A DNA stretch of 64,000 bases from Pacificispira sp033344895 (GTDB lineage Bacteria; Pseudomonadota; Alphaproteobacteria; UBA8366; Aestuariispiraceae), in the NCBI GenBank assembly GCA_965229685.1, contig OZ245920.1, positions 3,410,001 through 3,474,000 on the forward strand, in the 5' to 3' direction. The notes beneath the pieces were generated by a model. It had not been told where the DNA came from. It saw nothing but the letters and a program-made list of their open reading frames with translations, and did not search any database. Position 1 is the first letter of the stretch; every line of letters starts with the position of its first letter. Positions 61,785 through 64,000 of this stretch are shown here, piece by piece. The translations under genes were made by a program, and so were the position numbers.

Positions 61785-62828
61785 CTAATTGTACATACTG
61801 ATCAGCACGTTCTTCAGCGTGCGCATCTCCTCGAGGCACCGGCCGGTGCCCAGAGCGACACAGCTCAACGCCTCGTCCGCGATGGAAACCGGAAGCCCCG
61901 TGGCGTGCCGAAGCACGTAATCAAGATTGCGCAGCATCCCGCCACCGCCGGTCAGCACGATACCCTTGTCGACAATGTCGGCGGCAAGCTCCGGCGGAGT
62001 CTGTTCCAGCGCGACCTTGACCGCCTCTATGATGGCACCAACCGGCTCGGCCAGGCTTTCTGCGATCTGGCGCTCGGAGATGTTCAGCTCCTTCGGGACG
62101 CCGTTCATCAGATCCCGGCCCTTTATTTCCATCATTTCCCCGTCGCCTTCTTCCGGCGGACAGGCGGAACCGATCTTCTTCTTGATCCGCTCGGCAGAGC
62201 CTTCCCCGACGAGCAGGTTATGATTGCGACGGATATAGGCAATAATGGCCTCGTCCATCTTGTCGCCACCGACACGCACGGAGCGCGAATAGACAATGCC
62301 GCCCAGCGACAGCACCGCAACCTCGGTCGTACCGCCGCCGATATCGACCACCATGGAGCCGGTCGGTTCGGTCACCGGCAGATTGGCGCCAATCGCGGCG
62401 GCCATCGGCTCCTCGATCAGGAAGACCCGGCGCGCACCGGCGCTTTCCGCGGATTCCTGAATGGCACGACGCTCCACCGCGGTGGATCCGGACGGCACAC
62501 AGACAATGACCTGCGGACTGGCGAAGCTGCGGCGATTGTGAACCTTGCGAATGAAGTGCTTGATCATCTCTTCGGCGACTTCGAAGTCGGCGATCACACC
62601 ATCGCGCAGCGGCCGGATGGCCTGTATGTTGCCGGGCGTACGCCCCAGCATCATCTTCGCCTCGTCCCCGACGGCGAGAACCTGCTTCTTGCCCTTCACT
62701 TCGGCGATCGCGACAACGGACGGCTCGTTCAGGACGATGCCACGCCCCTTGACGTAAACCAGCGTGTTGGCCGTACCGAGATCGATCGCCATGTCGGCGG
62801 AGAGAAAACCGAGTAACCGAGAAAACAT
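61785..62828 (-). CDS. mreB: Actin-like cell-shape protein MreB
   Basis: 347 aa. Phosphate and nucleotide loops IDLGTANTLVY (16-26), VDIGGGTTEVAVLS and GGGGMLRNLD; near-complete conservation makes this certain. Filaments under the inner membrane guide the elongasome. First gene of the mreBCD-mrdA-rodA operon; a 124-base gap separates it from mreC. Confidence 0.97.
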   Translation of the reverse strand: MFSRLLGFLSADMAIDLGTANTLVYVKGRGIVLNEPSVVAIAEVKGKKQVLAVGDEAKMMLGRTPGNIQAIRPLRDGVIADFEVAEEMIKHFIRKVHNRRSFASPQVIVCVPSGSTAVERRAIQESAESAGARRVFLIEEPMAAAIGANLPVTEPTGSMVVDIGGGTTEVAVLSLGGIVYSRSVRVGGDKMDEAIIAYIRRNHNLLVGEGSAERIKKKIGSACPPEEGDGEMMEIKGRDLMNGVPKELNISERQIAESLAEPVGAIIEAVKVALEQTPPELAADIVDKGIVLTGGGGMLRNLDYVLRHATGLPVSIADEALSCVALGTGRCLEEMRTLKNVLISMYN

Positions 62829-63099
62829 AGTGGCAGCCTTAGCCTCCGACCCCTAGCAATCCAGCCGCATGCCATGTCGCTTTTCAGCCATTGGATGCGG
62901 CGGCTCAACACCGCTGAAACCCGCGCGAAATGGAGCGTTGCGGCGCGCTCATACAAGCGTGTGACTTACGCCGATTCAGCCATTCCGGCAATTCTTTTCT
63001 CCTTAGGAAATCCGGCAAAAGTAAGGCATTTTCGGTTTATTCGCCCCATCGCGCGACCGAGCACGCGGAATCGCCGATTCGTCCCGCCGACCGGATCGA
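62829..63099. other. 271-base region upstream of mreB, no gene seen
   Basis: Between mreB (minus) and the acetyltransferase (minus). No open frame with a ribosome site on either strand. It should contain the mreB promoter; the more AT-rich stretch at about 62985-63045 is the likeliest place. No repeat or palindrome stands out. Confidence 0.5.
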
Positions 63100-63702
63100 T
63101 CAGCGCTCCGTCACCGGCACTGCCGGACGGTCGTCCGTACGCAGGATGCCGAAGGTGTCGTGATCCTGCCAACGCCCGGCGATGCACAGATATTTGCGGG
63201 CGCGGCCTTCAAGCCGGAATCCGGATTTCAGAAGCAGGTTCCGGCTCGCCTCGTTGTGAACGAGACAGGCGGCTTCGATGCGGTGAAGGTTCAGCTTGCA
63301 GAAGGCGAAATCCAGAAGAATCTGAATGGCTTCCGTCATGTAACCCTTTCGCGAATGATCCTTCGCGATCCAGTATCCGACATTGGCCGATTCAACGACG
63401 CCCCGACGCACATTTGCCAGGGTGATGCCCCCCAAAAGCTCGTCCGTCTTGTCGTCGACGATGAAGAAGCCGTACCCGATACCCGACCGCCATTCCTGCT
63501 CAACCCGATGCAGGCGCCGGCGAAAGGCACCCGGCGTCAGAGCATCCCGAGGCCAGGCCGGTTCCCAGGGTTCCAGGAAGGCTTTCGATCGGTCCCGAAC
63601 CGCCATCCATGCCGCCTGGTCCGACACACGCGGTGGTCGCAATGCGACGCGAGGGCCGGAATATCGACATCGCGGCAGGGAGTGTCGAAAGAATTGAAGC
63701 AT
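63100..63702 (-). CDS. GNAT acetyltransferase, RimJ/RimL type
   Basis: 200 aa from ATG 63702 (MLQFFRHSL); the longer open frame to 63897 overlaps the peptidase gene and is rejected. RimJ-like features: GPRVALRPPRVSD at the N-terminus, acetyl-CoA loop KDHSRKGYMTEA and C-terminal LHRIEAACLVHNEASRNLLLKSGF. Such enzymes acetylate N-termini of ribosomal or other proteins. Last 20 residues after AGRWQDHDTFGIL are variable. Confidence 0.9.
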   Translation of the reverse strand: MLQFFRHSLPRCRYSGPRVALRPPRVSDQAAWMAVRDRSKAFLEPWEPAWPRDALTPGAFRRRLHRVEQEWRSGIGYGFFIVDDKTDELLGGITLANVRRGVVESANVGYWIAKDHSRKGYMTEAIQILLDFAFCKLNLHRIEAACLVHNEASRNLLLKSGFRLEGRARKYLCIAGRWQDHDTFGILRTDDRPAVPVTER

Positions 63703-63721
63703 GTATCGCGGGCTTGCTGTG

Positions 63722-64000
63722 TCAGGCTGCCCGCAAACGATCCGCGATACGGTCGTAACTTTCAAGCCGTGAGAGAGGTCCGATGGCCGAAACGGTCGGT
63801 CGGGACGCGAAGATGCGTCGTGCAAGCGCCTGCAGTTCTGCCTTTCCGACACGTTCCACGGCGGCGACCTGTTCCGCCTCGTCGAGCGCGCGGCCATGTA
63901 TCAGAACCTGATTGCCGAGTTGATCGCATCGTCCGCCGGAGCTTTCCCGCGACATCAGGAGCGACGCCTTGACCTGGGTGATTGCGCGGGCGATCTCCGC
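63722..64000 (-). CDS. M16-family zinc peptidase, C-terminal part
   Basis: The open frame enters from the window edge (base 64000) and stops at 63722; 92 residues are visible. AEIARAITQVKASLLMSRESS, RALDEAEQVAAVERVGKAELQALARRIF (in parts) and the ending VSAIGPLSRLESYDRIADRL are the C-terminal repeat of bacterial M16 (PqqL/processing-peptidase-like) proteins. The catalytic HxxEH lies outside the window. Start not visible. Confidence 0.75.
   Translation of the reverse strand, partial: AEIARAITQVKASLLMSRESSGGRCDQLGNQVLIHGRALDEAEQVAAVERVGKAELQALARRIFASRPTVSAIGPLSRLESYDRIADRLRAA

Noticed and set aside
63703..63897. N-terminal extension of the acetyltransferase
   Set aside because: It overlaps the end of the M16 peptidase gene in another frame, is Arg/Pro-rich, and family members start near MLQFFRH.

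Overview
The window reads as chromosome of a GC-rich (roughly 60-65% GC by eye), free-living, metabolically versatile alphaproteobacterium, probably of the Rhodospirillales/marine heterotroph type (inference). Support: three TRAP systems and a Liv-type ABC importer, an EcfG-like sigma factor with matching promoters, an mreBCD-mrdA-rodA cell-shape operon, and many catabolic operons each with its own regulator. No phage, insertion sequence or CRISPR array was seen.

Layout. (1) 1-2545, minus strand: a GbcAB-like Rieske demethylase pair (reductase cut by the window edge) behind a clear cobalamin riboswitch. (2) 2650-15974, minus: a pim-like beta-oxidation operon (CoA ligase, nitronate monooxygenase-like flavoprotein, enoyl-CoA isomerase-like protein, thioesterase, paired acyl-CoA dehydrogenases, thiolase, hydratase/3-hydroxyacyl-CoA dehydrogenase), preceded by an iclR gene and a dctPQM TRAP importer. 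The same palindrome (TTCCACTATGCGGAA) stands before both transcription units, so uptake and degradation look like one IclR regulon. (3) 16148-22553, plus: a DctB/DctD-like two-component pair, then a second dctPQM set. The DctD-like protein has lost the GAFTGA loop. (4) 22567-36115: a Crp-like regulator, then an envelope/stress region: CsbD, DUF1328, entericidin, MscS channel, small coiled-coil protein, OmpA-like protein, DUF2254 protein, three small membrane proteins, a KdpDE-like pair without kdpFABC, an ECF sigma factor, a GntR regulator and a TSUP permease. Five transcription units here carry the same promoter pattern GCAAC-N16/17-CGTT.

(5) 36213-43222: a TRAP importer (Q-M-P order), a three-part amine/imino-acid dehydrogenase (DAO flavoprotein, small 2Fe-2S protein, FAD/BFD protein) and RidA in one operon, with a divergent LysR gene. 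(6) 43219-54846: an eleven-gene minus-strand operon with a NicX-like 2,5-dihydroxypyridine dioxygenase homologue, CoxG, a three-subunit molybdenum hydroxylase, a formamidase-like hydrolase and a complete livKHMGF importer, with a divergent TetR gene. This looks like a self-contained pathway for an N-heteroaromatic compound. (7) 54868-64000: tRNA-Lys(CTT), an AsmA-family protein, rodA-mrdA-mreD-mreC-mreB (transcribed mreB first), a RimJ-type acetyltransferase and the C-terminus of an M16-type peptidase.

Common logic: each catabolic unit pairs an importer with its enzymes and a local regulator. In the TRAP2, TRAP3 and Liv operons a strong intercistronic stem-loop follows the binding-protein gene, which would let the binding protein be made in excess.
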